In this document: piece after piece, positions 34,927 through 43,720 of the stretch
How the letters are laid out: every line of letters begins with the position of its first letter
Position numbering within the stretch: the stretch's first letter is position 1
DNA from: Treponema sp.
GTDB taxonomy: Bacteria; Spirochaetota; Spirochaetia; Treponematales; Breznakiellaceae
Reading direction: 5' to 3'
Length of the DNA: 64,000 nucleotides
Assembly (NCBI GenBank): GCA_009784975.1
Contig: WQXG01000001.1
Location: 1 to 64,000, forward strand
Position numbers and translations under genes: made by a program
Notes under the pieces: generated by a model
What the model was told of the DNA's origin: nothing
What the model saw: only the letters and a program-made list of their open reading frames with translations
Database searches by the model: none

Positions 34927-36543
34927 ATGGAATTTAAAAACTTCAACCTACACCAGGATTTACAAAGAGGCATAGATGAAGCCGGATATATCACATGTAT
35001 GCCTGTTCAGGAACAGGTGTTGTCTAATACGTTCGGCGGGAGCAGACCGGCAAGCGACCTCTATGTGCAATCTCAGACGGGGACGGGAAAAACGGCTGCT
35101 TTTTTAATCGTTATTTTTCAGCGGATGCTGACAGAAGATCCCCTGTTTAAGCGCAAAGCCCTTATAATGGCTCCGACAAGGGAGCTGGCTGTACAAATAG
35201 AAGAAGAAGCGAAAATGCTGGGTAAATATCTGCCTTTTAAAACCGGCGCATTTTACGGCGGCGTGGGTTATGCCCAGCAGGAAAAATTATTAAGGGATAA
35301 CGCGCAAATTCTGGTGGGAACACCCGGACGTGTTCTAGATCTGAATAAATCCGGGAAAATGAATTTGATGGATATTTCGTTTCTGGTTCTTGATGAGGCT
35401 GATCGTATGTTTGATATGGGTTTTTATCCCGATTTACGCAAACTTATCAAAGTAGTGCCTGCGGTTGATCGCCGCCAGACTATGCTGTTCAGCGCGACAT
35501 TGAATGCATGGGTTAAAAATCTTGCCTGGGAATATACTAAATCGCCCATTGAGATTGAGATTAAACCTGAAATTGTTACAGTAGAAGAAATTACCCAGAT
35601 TCTTTATCATGTTCCTTCCGAAGAAAAGATGCCGCTTTTGCTTGGTATTATCGAACGCGAAAAACCGGAAAGCATGATTGTTTTCTGCAATACCAAAAAA
35701 CATACCGAAATTATTGCAAAGCGTTTACGCCTGAACGGAATCCCTTGCGAGTTTATAATCGGCGATTTGCCGCAGGTAAAACGGCTTAAGGTGATAAATA
35801 ATGTTAAAGCCGGAAAAATTAAAACGCTTGTCGCTACCGATGTTGCGGCGCGCGGTCTTGATATTGAAAGTCTTTCAATGGTAATTAATTACGATGTGCC
35901 TACAGAGGCAGAAAATTATGTTCACCGTATCGGCAGGACGGCGCGCGCGGGAAAAACAGGAAAAGCGGTAACTCTTGCAAGTGAGCAGGATGTATACGAG
36001 CTGCCCGCCATTGAGCGCTATATCGGCAAAAAGGTGCCGTCGGAAATGGCGGGGCAGGAACTTTATGCAGAAGATAAAAGCGCGCATCAGTATATACAGA
36101 CCGATTATTATGAAGGCAGACAAAAAGACGACAGGCGCGGTGCAAAGCCGAAAGGAAAACCTCCTCGCCGGGATGCCGAGCCGCCGAGAAATAATATCAG
36201 GAAAGATTCTCGAAGAGACGTACGTCAAGACGTGCGTCAAGACGTGCGCAATGATGCGCGTGGAAAACGGAAAGAGACTTGGGGTACAGCTCCGGGGAAA
36301 GTTCAAATTGTTGCCGCAGACAAGGACTTGTCAGACAAGTATTTGTCACAGCTATCCATGGAAGAGCGGATGGCTCTTTATAAAAAGAAATATGCCAGGA
36401 CAGGAAAGCCTGCCGCCGTCAGTGAAACCAAAAAACATGAAGAAATACCTTTGGCTGAAGTAAAGCAGGAAGTATCACCCAGGAATGCCGGTACTGCCGG
36501 AGGATTCTTTTCTAAACTTATAGGACTATTCAGAAAAAAATGA
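34927..36543 (+). CDS. DEAD-box RNA helicase
   Basis: A 538-aa protein. Motif I 'SQTGTGKTAAF', Ia 'PTRELAVQIEE', II 'LDEADRMFD', III 'LFSATLN', IV-VI 'VATDVAARGLDIE' and 'HRIGRTARAGKTG' are intact. After ~375 comes a basic, Arg/Lys-rich disordered tail with short repeats ('RRDVRQDVRQDVRNDARGKR'), typical of RNA-binding tails in RhlE/CsdA-like helicases. Its last four bases overlap the ABC-F gene start (ATGA). Likely acts in ribosome assembly or mRNA decay. Confidence 0.93.
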   Translation: MEFKNFNLHQDLQRGIDEAGYITCMPVQEQVLSNTFGGSRPASDLYVQSQTGTGKTAAFLIVIFQRMLTEDPLFKRKALIMAPTRELAVQIEEEAKMLGKYLPFKTGAFYGGVGYAQQEKLLRDNAQILVGTPGRVLDLNKSGKMNLMDISFLVLDEADRMFDMGFYPDLRKLIKVVPAVDRRQTMLFSATLNAWVKNLAWEYTKSPIEIEIKPEIVTVEEITQILYHVPSEEKMPLLLGIIEREKPESMIVFCNTKKHTEIIAKRLRLNGIPCEFIIGDLPQVKRLKVINNVKAGKIKTLVATDVAARGLDIESLSMVINYDVPTEAENYVHRIGRTARAGKTGKAVTLASEQDVYELPAIERYIGKKVPSEMAGQELYAEDKSAHQYIQTDYYEGRQKDDRRGAKPKGKPPRRDAEPPRNNIRKDSRRDVRQDVRQDVRNDARGKRKETWGTAPGKVQIVAADKDLSDKYLSQLSMEERMALYKKKYARTGKPAAVSETKKHEEIPLAEVKQEVSPRNAGTAGGFFSKLIGLFRKK

Positions 36544-38192
36544 TTACAGTTACAGATTTAAGCCTAATCTTCGGAGAGCGGACGCTCTTTAAAGATGTTA
36601 ATTTAAAGTTCACGCCCGGTAACTGTTACGGGATAATCGGCGCAAACGGAGCGGGGAAGTCTACTTTTTTAAAAATACTTTCCGGCGAAATAGAACATGA
36701 CAAAGGTGATGTAAGTATCGGGAAAAATCAGCGTATTGCTGTTCTTAAGCAGGATCACTTTGCATTCGAGGAATATACCGCGCTGGAAACAGTTGTTATG
36801 GGTTACCAGAAACTTTACGCAGTGCAAAAAGAACGCGAAGCAATTTATGCAAAAGAAGATTTTACAGAAGAGGATGGTCTTCGCGCAAGTGAGCTTGAGG
36901 CGGACTTTGCAGAGCTGGGCGGCTGGGAAGCCGAAGCGCAGGCAGGTCAGCTTCTTTCCGGTCTAGGTCTTGATGAAGCTGATCATGAACGCCTGATGGC
37001 AGAACTGGATGAATCAAAAAAAGTGCGTGTGCTTTTGGCGCAGGCTCTTTTCGGCAATCCTGACATTTTGCTATTGGACGAACCAACCAACGGTTTGGAT
37101 CTTGAATCGATTTCATGGCTGGAAGATTTTTTAATTGAATTTCCAAATACGGTAATTGTCGTATCTCACGACCGTCACTTTTTAAATGCTGTTTGCACAA
37201 ATGTCTGCGATATCGACTACGGCAAAATTACTCCTTATTCCGGCAACTATGATTTCTGGTATCAGATGAGCCAGATTCTCCAAAGGCAGGCGCGGGATCA
37301 GTTAAAAAAGATGGAAGATAAAGCAAGGGAACTGAAAGAATTTATTCAGCGGTTTTCGTCTAACGCAAGCAAGAGCCGGCAGGCAACTAGCCGTAAAAAA
37401 GTGCTGGAAAAACTCAACCTTGATAATGTGCCTGTAACAAGCCGAAAGTTTCCCTATGTCGGTTTTAAACCGGATCGCGAAATCGGCAATAATGTGCTTC
37501 ATGCAGAAAACCTGAATTTTTCATTTGAAAACAAAGCGCTTTTAAAAGATTTTTCGCTGACAGTGAACAAGGGCGATAAGATATCTTTTGTGGGGCTGGA
37601 ACATTCTTCTAAGACCGCGTTATTTGACATTATTGCAGGCGTAAAACCTGCGGAAAACGGCGATTACTCCTGGGGGCAAACAACATCGGTTTCCTACTTT
37701 CCAAAAGAAAACTCATCTTTTTTTGATTCCGATTTATCTATTACCGACTGGTTAAGGCAATATTCGCAGGATCAGGATGAAACCTATGTGCGCAGTTTTT
37801 TGGGGCGGATGCTTTTTTCCGGCGAAGAAGCTCTTAAACCTGTGCGGGTTTTAAGCGGCGGCGAAAAAGTGCGCTGCATGCTTTCCATGATGATGCTCTC
37901 CGGCGCCAATGTTTTAATCCTGGACGAACCGACCAACCATTTAGACCTGGAAGCCATCACAGCTCTTAATGACGGTCTTATTGCCTTTCCCGGCGTGATA
38001 CTTTTTAATTCGCACGATCACGAATTTATCAATTCTATCGCAAACCGAATAATAGAAATTTTACCTCAGGAAAAAAATCCCGGCGGTCTTATCGATCGCA
38101 TGATGCCGTTTGACGATTACCTAAAAGACGCCAATGTGAAGCAGCTTCGAAGCGCTGCGTACCAGGAGGGGAACCTTCGCCTGCGGCTATAA
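36540..38192 (+). CDS. ABC-F ATPase, YbiT-type, with one degenerate ATP site
   Basis: A 550-aa soluble protein with two nucleotide-binding domains joined by the ABC-F linker ('FIQRFSSNASKSRQATSRKK'). NBD1 has a good Walker A ('GANGAGKST') but a degenerate signature ('LDESKKVRVLLAQALF'). NBD2 has an intact signature ('LSGGEKVRCML') but a degenerate Walker A ('GLEHSSKTALFD'). Both Walker B 'LDEPTN' motifs are kept. 'DHFAFEEYTALETVVMGYQKL' matches YbiT. ABC-F proteins act on the ribosomal E site. Coupled to the helicase gene by a 4-bp overlap. Confidence 0.9.
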   Translation: MITVTDLSLIFGERTLFKDVNLKFTPGNCYGIIGANGAGKSTFLKILSGEIEHDKGDVSIGKNQRIAVLKQDHFAFEEYTALETVVMGYQKLYAVQKEREAIYAKEDFTEEDGLRASELEADFAELGGWEAEAQAGQLLSGLGLDEADHERLMAELDESKKVRVLLAQALFGNPDILLLDEPTNGLDLESISWLEDFLIEFPNTVIVVSHDRHFLNAVCTNVCDIDYGKITPYSGNYDFWYQMSQILQRQARDQLKKMEDKARELKEFIQRFSSNASKSRQATSRKKVLEKLNLDNVPVTSRKFPYVGFKPDREIGNNVLHAENLNFSFENKALLKDFSLTVNKGDKISFVGLEHSSKTALFDIIAGVKPAENGDYSWGQTTSVSYFPKENSSFFDSDLSITDWLRQYSQDQDETYVRSFLGRMLFSGEEALKPVRVLSGGEKVRCMLSMMMLSGANVLILDEPTNHLDLEAITALNDGLIAFPGVILFNSHDHEFINSIANRIIEILPQEKNPGGLIDRMMPFDDYLKDANVKQLRSAAYQEGNLRLRL

Positions 38193-38240
38193 TCATTGAA
38201 TTTTTTTATTATCTATAATATAATGTTATAAGGAGAAAAT

Positions 38241-38618
38241 ATGAATATAAAGAATATTTTAAAAGATAAGAAAAAAATGAGAATTATCGGGATAATTGTA
38301 ATGATAATAGCAGTTGTGATTTTTACAACTAACGAAAAGGCTCACTCGCTTCTTGCTCCCATTATTAATGCGGCGCAGATAATAGCCGGAACAGAATCAA
38401 CTCCGGCAGCAAGCCAAAGGTCAACCTCAGCTCCGGCTTCAACGGGTTCTTCAACAGGCTCTTCAGCTTCAGGCAGCTCCGTACTGCCATCGACAACTCC
38501 CAATTACTCAACTACAAACAGTCAGCAGCTGTGGACAGAAATAAGAAGAGGTTACGCAGACGGGGATCAGGCTGCGGAAGCAGAAATGCAGAAAACACGC
38601 AGGTATAGGGATAGGTAG
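38241..38618 (+). CDS. Uncharacterised membrane-anchored protein with Ser/Thr-rich region
   Basis: A 125-aa protein. Lys-rich N-terminus, one hydrophobic helix at ~12-30 ('MRIIGIIVMIIAVVIFTT'), then a low-complexity Ser/Thr/Ala/Pro stretch (~60-100) and a short charged tail. Probably tethered in the inner membrane with the tail in the periplasm. AAGGAG upstream. Its TAG stop is two bases from a palindromic element half-copy. No known domain. Confidence 0.65.
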   Translation: MNIKNILKDKKKMRIIGIIVMIIAVVIFTTNEKAHSLLAPIINAAQIIAGTESTPAASQRSTSAPASTGSSTGSSASGSSVLPSTTPNYSTTNSQQLWTEIRRGYADGDQAAEAEMQKTRRYRDR

Positions 38619-38620
38619 CC

Positions 38621-38676
38621 CAGAAATGTATGCCTAAAGATTTTGCTTGGGGTCCTGTCGGCGGCCATTAAGCGCC
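38621..38676 (+). repeat. Palindromic dispersed element, copy 2 (half copy)
   Basis: CAGAAATGTATGCCTAAAGA continues to TTTTGCTTGGGGTCCTGTC and GGCCATTAAGCGCC, matching the right half of copy 3 in reverse complement with two or three differences. The other half is missing. It starts two bases after the TAG stop of 38241-38618, the same placement and orientation as the other copies. Confidence 0.85.
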
Positions 38677-38713
38677 CATAAAAATGGTAGTTGCTGCCAG
38701 TTTTCTATTTTTC

Positions 38714-38742
38714 TTGCTAAATGAACAAAAAAATGATAAGAT
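38714..38742 (+). promoter_or_regulatory. Probable promoter for the lipoprotein gene at 38770
   Basis: TTGCTA (38714-38719), 17-bp spacer, TAAGAT (38737-38742). AAAGGAG then lies in a normal position before ATG 38770. Confidence 0.5.
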
Positions 38743-38769
38743 AAACTACCACGATAAAGGAGCGAAAGC

Positions 38770-39528
38770 ATGAAAAAAGGAATTATATTGGTTTTAATTT
38801 TGTTATTGGTTTTAACTGCATGTTTTAATAAAGGGAAGCCGGAAGGTGCCTCAACTGACCTGCAAACGCTTTCTTTTGAGTTCAGGTTTAATTTGCTTGA
38901 AGATGATCCGGCAAATAATTACTTCGCCTGGACACTGGAAAGAACAGGTGCCAATGGAGCAAGGGAAAAAAGAGTTGTAAAGGACACTCTTGATCCTGCA
39001 AGAACAACGGTTCCTCAGGGGCTTGTTGACATGCAAACAGGCGCAAGCGTATTTTTATCAACATTTGAGTTTAATAGGGCAAGAAATGATATTCATGGCA
39101 GAAGTGTTTTTCCCGGGTCGCTTCGCGGGCTTTTACTGTTTGCGGTTTCTCCCTGGAGCTATGTGATTGATGAAGATCTTCGCGTTGAAAAGGACGGTAA
39201 AAAACTCACATTCTTCTGGACACACCATGCAACATCGCACATGCTTTGGACAGATGAAAACGGCAAGATCGATCTTTCCAGCTGCAGCGCAACGCTTACT
39301 ACCTGCGACAGAGCTGCTCCCGGAATAATTCGCGTTAAACCCGAATTTCTTAAAGACGGTGCTGATGCTTCGAACAGAGCCAGTATTGATTGGGAAAAAG
39401 TTATCCCCAACATGAACACAAGCAGCCTTGCTTCAACCGATTTTCATTACACCGGCAAAACAACCGCAGAATATAACAATGGAATAATCTTAATTAAAGG
39501 CGACCTTGTTTTGGAACCTAAAGAATAA
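38770..39528 (+). CDS. Uncharacterised lipoprotein
   Basis: A 252-aa protein with a lipoprotein signal peptide: Lys-rich start, hydrophobic core and lipobox 'LVLTACFNKG' with Cys at about residue 18. The mature part is mainly beta and shows no recognised domain; 'WSYVIDEDLRVEKDGKKLTFFWTHHATSHMLWTDENG' is notable. AAAGGAG before ATG. Probably an outer- or inner-membrane-anchored periplasmic protein. Confidence 0.7.
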   Translation: MKKGIILVLILLLVLTACFNKGKPEGASTDLQTLSFEFRFNLLEDDPANNYFAWTLERTGANGAREKRVVKDTLDPARTTVPQGLVDMQTGASVFLSTFEFNRARNDIHGRSVFPGSLRGLLLFAVSPWSYVIDEDLRVEKDGKKLTFFWTHHATSHMLWTDENGKIDLSSCSATLTTCDRAAPGIIRVKPEFLKDGADASNRASIDWEKVIPNMNTSSLASTDFHYTGKTTAEYNNGIILIKGDLVLEPKE

Positions 39529-39536
39529 TATTATTT

Positions 39537-40253
39537 ATGGCTTGGGTATTCGGCGGTAAAAAATTCGGACAATATACTTATGAACATTGGTTTGATCATG
39601 AGTATGAAGATAACCTTTTGGAAAATGTTATACTGCGGCTGGAAGAAGAAAAAGATTACAGAAATGTCGAAGATTTAACAAGGGAAGCATTCTGGAACGA
39701 ACATTTTCCCGGATGCGATGAACATTTGCTGATACACAATTTAAGAAAAGCCAAAGAATTTGTTAAAGAATTGGATTTTGTTGCAATTCACGAAAATTTA
39801 ATTGTTGGAAATATTGTTTATGTTAAAACAACAGTTAAAGACGATGATAAAGAACATGATATGCTGACATTTGGACCTGTGAGCGTACTGCCGGAGTATC
39901 AAAAAAAAGGCATAGGTAAAAAACTAATAATTCATACTATTAATATATCCAGAACAATGGGATACAAAGCGATAATAATTTACGGGGATCCTGAATACTA
40001 CAAAAAATTCGGCTTCTTTGAATCTAAAAAATATAATATTACAAATAAAGAAGGTAAATTTCCTGCGGCGCTCCTTGTTTTGGAATTATATCCCGATGCA
40101 TTAAACGGCATAAAAGGAATATTCGACGAAGGAAAAGCCTATGAAATAAATGCAGATGAATTGCCGGAGTTTGATTTACTGTTTGGCAAAAAAGAAAAGG
40201 GGTATAAGGCATCACAGGATAGATTTAAAGTGTTGGCTGATAAGTATGTATAA
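39537..40253 (+). CDS. GNAT-family N-acetyltransferase
   Basis: A 238-aa protein. The GNAT acetyl-CoA loop is 'VLPEYQKKGIGKKLIIHTI' at about residues 120-138, followed by 'AIIIYGDPEYYKKFGF', as in YhbS-like acetyltransferases. The first ~30 residues ('MAWVFGGKKFGQYTYEHWFD') are an extra N-terminal part not found in most relatives. The substrate is unknown. It is eight bases after the lipoprotein gene. Confidence 0.82.
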   Translation: MAWVFGGKKFGQYTYEHWFDHEYEDNLLENVILRLEEEKDYRNVEDLTREAFWNEHFPGCDEHLLIHNLRKAKEFVKELDFVAIHENLIVGNIVYVKTTVKDDDKEHDMLTFGPVSVLPEYQKKGIGKKLIIHTINISRTMGYKAIIIYGDPEYYKKFGFFESKKYNITNKEGKFPAALLVLELYPDALNGIKGIFDEGKAYEINADELPEFDLLFGKKEKGYKASQDRFKVLADKYV

Positions 40254-40261
40254 AAGCCGCG

Positions 40262-40290
40262 TTGACATTTATTAAAAAACATTATATAAA
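40262..40290 (+). promoter_or_regulatory. Sigma70 promoter, leaderless spacing
   Basis: TTGACA (40262-40267), 17-bp spacer, TATAAA (40285-40290). The ATG at 40297 is six bases after the -10 box, with no Shine-Dalgarno. Confidence 0.65.
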
Positions 40291-40296
40291 CTATAC

Positions 40297-40773
40297 ATGG
40301 AAATAATTGTTTATTATTCGCCTAAAAAGTACAGAGTTATCGCGATTAGAGATTATCTAATAAAAAACAACATCCCGGTAACAAGTATAAAACTTGGTTT
40401 TTATATGGCAATGCGTTCCGGAAGGAGCGGAAGAAATGATGAATTAGATATATCAATCGAAGATTTTAACGAAGAATTAAATGATGCTCAGGTTTTTGAG
40501 ATATATATTGACGAAAAACATGAAGACAATGTTCAGCAATTATTTGAAAACTTTGATATAGAAACATTTTTTAACGACTGTATTTATAAATCAAATGATT
40601 ACGACGAAGCATTTGAAGTATGCCGGTTATTAAATAAAAGCGGTTTTAAATGCGACGACGTTTTTACCGTCACCGATATAGACACAAATACCGAAGAATA
40701 CTTATTATTCATCGACCCGGAAATAAAAGAAGACGCCATGAAAATAATTGAAGAATATCAAGCAAAAAGGTAG
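40297..40773 (+). CDS. Uncharacterised 158-aa acidic protein
   Basis: Function not recognised. Acidic, mixed alpha/beta; two similar halves may exist ('YRVIAIRDYLIKNNIPVTS' / 'AFEVCRLLNKSGFKCDD'; 'EKHEDNVQQLFENF' / 'PEIKEDAMKIIEEY'), suggesting an internal duplication of a DUF2007-like fold (a putative signal-transducing domain), which is tentative. No signal peptide. Own promoter with leaderless start. The stop lies inside the terminator stem that follows. Confidence 0.65.
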   Translation: MEIIVYYSPKKYRVIAIRDYLIKNNIPVTSIKLGFYMAMRSGRSGRNDELDISIEDFNEELNDAQVFEIYIDEKHEDNVQQLFENFDIETFFNDCIYKSNDYDEAFEVCRLLNKSGFKCDDVFTVTDIDTNTEEYLLFIDPEIKEDAMKIIEEYQAKR

Positions 40774-40811
40774 CAGCTACCATTTTTGGAAGTGGTAGCT
40801 GCTACCTTTTT
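40764..40811. terminator. Bidirectional intrinsic terminator
   Basis: A 19-bp perfect stem (AAAAAGGTAGCAGCTACCA / TGGTAGCTGCTACCTTTTT) with a 10-nt loop. It has A5 on one side and T5 on the other, so it works on both strands. It lies between the convergent genes 40297-40773 and 40822-41694. Confidence 0.92.
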
Positions 40812-40821
40812 ACATCATTTT

Positions 40822-41694
40822 TTAATTTTTCGCTGACTGCAGCCTGTTTGACATCATTTGCCGCCGTGTTTGAAACCCGGTCATTTCTCTTTTATCCAAT
40901 ACCGTGTCAGTAATATTAATTGACTGCGACATATAATTTTGCAATAACCATCTGAGAGAAGGATTTCTCAAAGAGAAGGTTCTAGTTTCGGTACTTGTTA
41001 TGCTTGTAGGATTTTCAAATGACCCTTCTGTTATTACGTCTAACCGTTCAATTTTTTGATAAATGGCATTCCAACCTGTTTTTAATGAAAGAGAAAAGTT
41101 GTTTGCAATAGAAATATAGGTGTAGGTTGTTCCACCATTTATCTCAGTTTGTGGGTCAAATGTCCCACCAATTCCTGTTATTGTAATATCATCATCAACA
41201 TACACATAGAAAACTTCCTCAAATGTACCTGTAGAAGAATTATTATTTATACTTCTCCCTGAAGAACCCTTATATATATATCCTCCAGAATTTTCTATAC
41301 GCAAATTAAAAAGAGTATAACCTTGTAATACTGGTGTACTCAAGATTATTTGATAATAACCATCAAGCAAATATTCAACATCTTCCTGATCAAATGCGTA
41401 CAAAACAGACGGTATCCCGACTGAATAACTGAGATTCCCGTTAGTAACCGTTCCGCTTCCGCCAATACCACCATCGTCAATAGTTAGATTGTCGCCGTTG
41501 TAATTGCTGTAGGAAACACTGTAGTCGGAATCGTTATAGGTCTGCAAATATACCTTACCAGAAAGATTCAGCGTGTCCATACCAGATGCAATGCCGTCAC
41601 CATCGCCATTGCCGTCTTCATCGCAGGCGGTAAAAGAAAGCCCGATTATTACTGCCAATGTAATAATCTCTAAAAGTTTAATTGTGTTTTTCAT
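40822..41694 (-). CDS. Uncharacterised lipoprotein
   Basis: A 290-aa protein starting MKNTIKLLEIITLAVIIG with lipobox 'LSFTACDED'. The start at 41694 has AGGAGG upstream; the track start 41721 adds nine residues without one. After a Gly/Asp spacer (DGNGDGDG) the mature part is Ser/Thr/Tyr/Asn-rich and beta-like ('GKVYLQTYNDSDYSVSYSNYNG'), as in surface-exposed spirochaete lipoproteins. No named domain. It ends at the bidirectional terminator. Confidence 0.7.
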   Translation of the reverse strand: MKNTIKLLEIITLAVIIGLSFTACDEDGNGDGDGIASGMDTLNLSGKVYLQTYNDSDYSVSYSNYNGDNLTIDDGGIGGSGTVTNGNLSYSVGIPSVLYAFDQEDVEYLLDGYYQIILSTPVLQGYTLFNLRIENSGGYIYKGSSGRSINNNSSTGTFEEVFYVYVDDDITITGIGGTFDPQTEINGGTTYTYISIANNFSLSLKTGWNAIYQKIERLDVITEGSFENPTSITSTETRTFSLRNPSLRWLLQNYMSQSINITDTVLDKREMTGFQTRRQMMSNRLQSAKN

Positions 41695-41847
41695 TGAAAA
41701 ACCTCCTGTTTGTAATATCAATACAGACTTTAACTAGCTGTTTGACTATAATACTTAATATAACTTGCTGTACGCAGGTTGTCAACTGGTTTAATAGTCC
41801 ATTAGCATATAAATTGAACAAAAATATGGCAAAAGCAGGTAAAATGG

Positions 41848-42150
41848 ATGACTTTTCAGGAACTTTTTATTATAAATTTGAAGGATTTACGAAAATCGCG
41901 TAAAATTTCACAGGCAAAACTGGCAGAAATGTGTGAATCTTCACAGGCATATATTGCAGAAATTGAAGTAGGAAAGAAATTCCCTTCTCCCGAAATGATT
42001 GAAAGAATAGCGGCTGCATTTGAAATTGAATCCTATTATCTATTCCAAAATACTTCTTCTGTAAACAACCGGACACTAACACCAACACAAAAAAAAGAAA
42101 TAACAAATAGAATTTTTGAATACACAAAAAAAGTTATCAATGAATATTAG
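41848..42150 (+). CDS. XRE-family transcriptional regulator
   Basis: A 100-aa protein. Residues ~8-63 are a Cro/C1-type helix-turn-helix ('LRKSRKISQAKLAEMCESSQAYIAEIEVGKKFPSPEMIERIAAAF'). The C-terminal ~35 residues are a helical tail. Divergent from the lipoprotein gene with a 153-bp AT-rich region between them that could hold its operator. Ligand unknown. Confidence 0.87.
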   Translation: MTFQELFIINLKDLRKSRKISQAKLAEMCESSQAYIAEIEVGKKFPSPEMIERIAAAFEIESYYLFQNTSSVNNRTLTPTQKKEITNRIFEYTKKVINEY

Positions 42151-42180
42151 TTTCTATCTGACTACGGCAAGGTTGCCCAC

Positions 42181-42314
42181 CCACCGGTTTCAGAAATGTA
42201 TGTCCAATAACATACTTGAGGGGTGTCAGGGGCATTAAGTGTCGTGTGCGAAGCGCACGGCGCTTAATGGCCGCTGACAGGACCCCAAGTAAAATCTTTA
42301 GGCATACATTTCTG
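42181..42314. repeat. Palindromic dispersed element, copy 3
   Basis: CCACCGGTTT then CAGAAATGTATG..GGCATACATTTCTG, with inner arms CTTGAGGGGTGTCAG / CTGACAGGACCCCAAG and a central hairpin (GCATTAAGTGTCGTGTGCG / CGCACGGCGCTTAATG). It matches copy 1 closely at the ends while the centre differs by paired changes. It lies between the convergent XRE and 42317-43720 genes, two bases beyond the TAG stop of the latter. Confidence 0.88.
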
Positions 42315-42316
42315 GC

Positions 42317-43720
42317 CTACTGAATATTAATATAAAACCTTTCCAAATAAGCAATCCGTCTTCGCGCATCAGTTAAACGGCTGCTTTGGGGGAACTCGTT
42401 TGCCAAGCGGCGGTAGTATTCCAGAGAAAGAAGAATGTTTCTGCTTGGAGTGTTGGCTTCGTAGAACTGTCCGTACAGCCAATAAACTTCGTCGCTGCCG
42501 CCGGGGAAATGCGTCATGTATTGATCGAGTAATGAAATGGCGGCTGCGGTGTTTCCGTCATCAAATGTTTGTTTGGCTCTCTGCAGCAATAAGTCAGGTG
42601 AAACAGACGGTTCTTCGCGGGCAGTTTCCTGCGTCCTCTGCGCTGCTGATTCCTGGGCAGGTGTCGTCCTCTGCGCTGCCGATGATTCCTGAGCGGGAGT
42701 TGTCCTCTGCGCTGCCGATGATTCCTCTTCAGGTGTTGTTCTCTGCGCTGACGATTCCTGGGCAGGCGTTGATGATCCTCCTCTTTGGATTTCTGCTTCT
42801 TCGGCTGCGGACGGCCAGCGGGGCTGTGCTATTACTCTGCCGCGATCGTAGGGCGGATTAAACCAGCCGGTGCCGGCTGCCGGCGCTTCGCCTGCGATTA
42901 CCTGAACATAGTCATTGAGAATGTAGCCTCTTGTAAAATCTTCACGGAAGAATTTTAGTGCATAGGTTCCGGCTTCTTCTATGTTAAAAATAAAACTTAA
43001 TCCCTGAGGATCATTGCGGCGGGAATTATAGGCTATGCCGCGCCGGGAAGCCAGTTCTCCCAAAAATACCCAGCCGTTTCCGCGGAACGGGATTTCCAGT
43101 ATTTGCCCCACCGTGACGCTTACTGTTCGTGAAAAAACAACTTCATCGTTTTGCGGTTCGTGTCTGACTGCAGGTGCAGTTGGCAGGTGACGGAATTGCT
43201 GTTCTGTTTGCTGCTGTTCCTGCTCCTGAGCAGCTTGCTCCTGGATAACCGGCTCTTGCTCCCGGGCAACCGGCTCCTGAGGATGCACAGGTTGTGTTTG
43301 ACGTTCCTGCTGTTCCCGGGCAACCGGCTCCTGAGGACGTGGTTGTGTTTGACGTTCCTGCTGTTCTCTGGCAACCGGTTCCTGAGGACGCACCGGTTGT
43401 GTCTGACGTTCCTGCTCCTGAGTAACCTGCTCCTGTTGTACCGGTTGTGTCTGGGGAACCTGTTCCGGCTGTTCCTGGGGAATTGACTCCGGAAAGACCG
43501 GCTCTACAGCAATTTCTGTCAAATATTCATCTGCTTCCGCTTCTCCCAGGGGGGATACCCATTCTTCCGGTATAATTTCTTCGATTACTTCGATTGCTTC
43601 AATCTCTTCGATTTCTTTAATTATTTCTTCTTCGCTTGTTATTGGCTGTTCATTGTTTGCTGTTGCACAGGAAAAAACAAACATTGTTATAAAGGTTAAT
43701 GTTATAATCTTCTTGATCAT
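42317..43720 (-). CDS. Repeat-rich lipoprotein with C-terminal TPR-like domain
   Basis: A 467-aa protein with lipobox 'FVFSCATAN'. It contains a Glu-rich N-terminus, then three tandem ~18-residue units (QERQTQPVRPQEPVAREQ), a globular domain (~200-290; 'VTVGQILEIPFRGNGWVFLGE'), a second tandem array (ESSAAQRTTPAQ, ~12 residues) and a YbgF/TPR-like end ('LLQRAKQTFDDGNTAAAISLLDQYM'). Probably a periplasmic envelope protein with flexible spacers that span the periplasm. It shares a 4-bp overlap with the upstream gene. Confidence 0.78.
   Translation of the reverse strand: MIKKIITLTFITMFVFSCATANNEQPITSEEEIIKEIEEIEAIEVIEEIIPEEWVSPLGEAEADEYLTEIAVEPVFPESIPQEQPEQVPQTQPVQQEQVTQEQERQTQPVRPQEPVAREQQERQTQPRPQEPVAREQQERQTQPVHPQEPVAREQEPVIQEQAAQEQEQQQTEQQFRHLPTAPAVRHEPQNDEVVFSRTVSVTVGQILEIPFRGNGWVFLGELASRRGIAYNSRRNDPQGLSFIFNIEEAGTYALKFFREDFTRGYILNDYVQVIAGEAPAAGTGWFNPPYDRGRVIAQPRWPSAAEEAEIQRGGSSTPAQESSAQRTTPEEESSAAQRTTPAQESSAAQRTTPAQESAAQRTQETAREEPSVSPDLLLQRAKQTFDDGNTAAAISLLDQYMTHFPGGSDEVYWLYGQFYEANTPSRNILLSLEYYRRLANEFPQSSRLTDARRRIAYLERFYINIQ

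Noticed and set aside
42400-43486. ORFs of 153, 84 and 111 aa inside the repeat-rich lipoprotein gene
   Set aside because: Shadow frames created by its Gln/Glu-rich tandem repeats.
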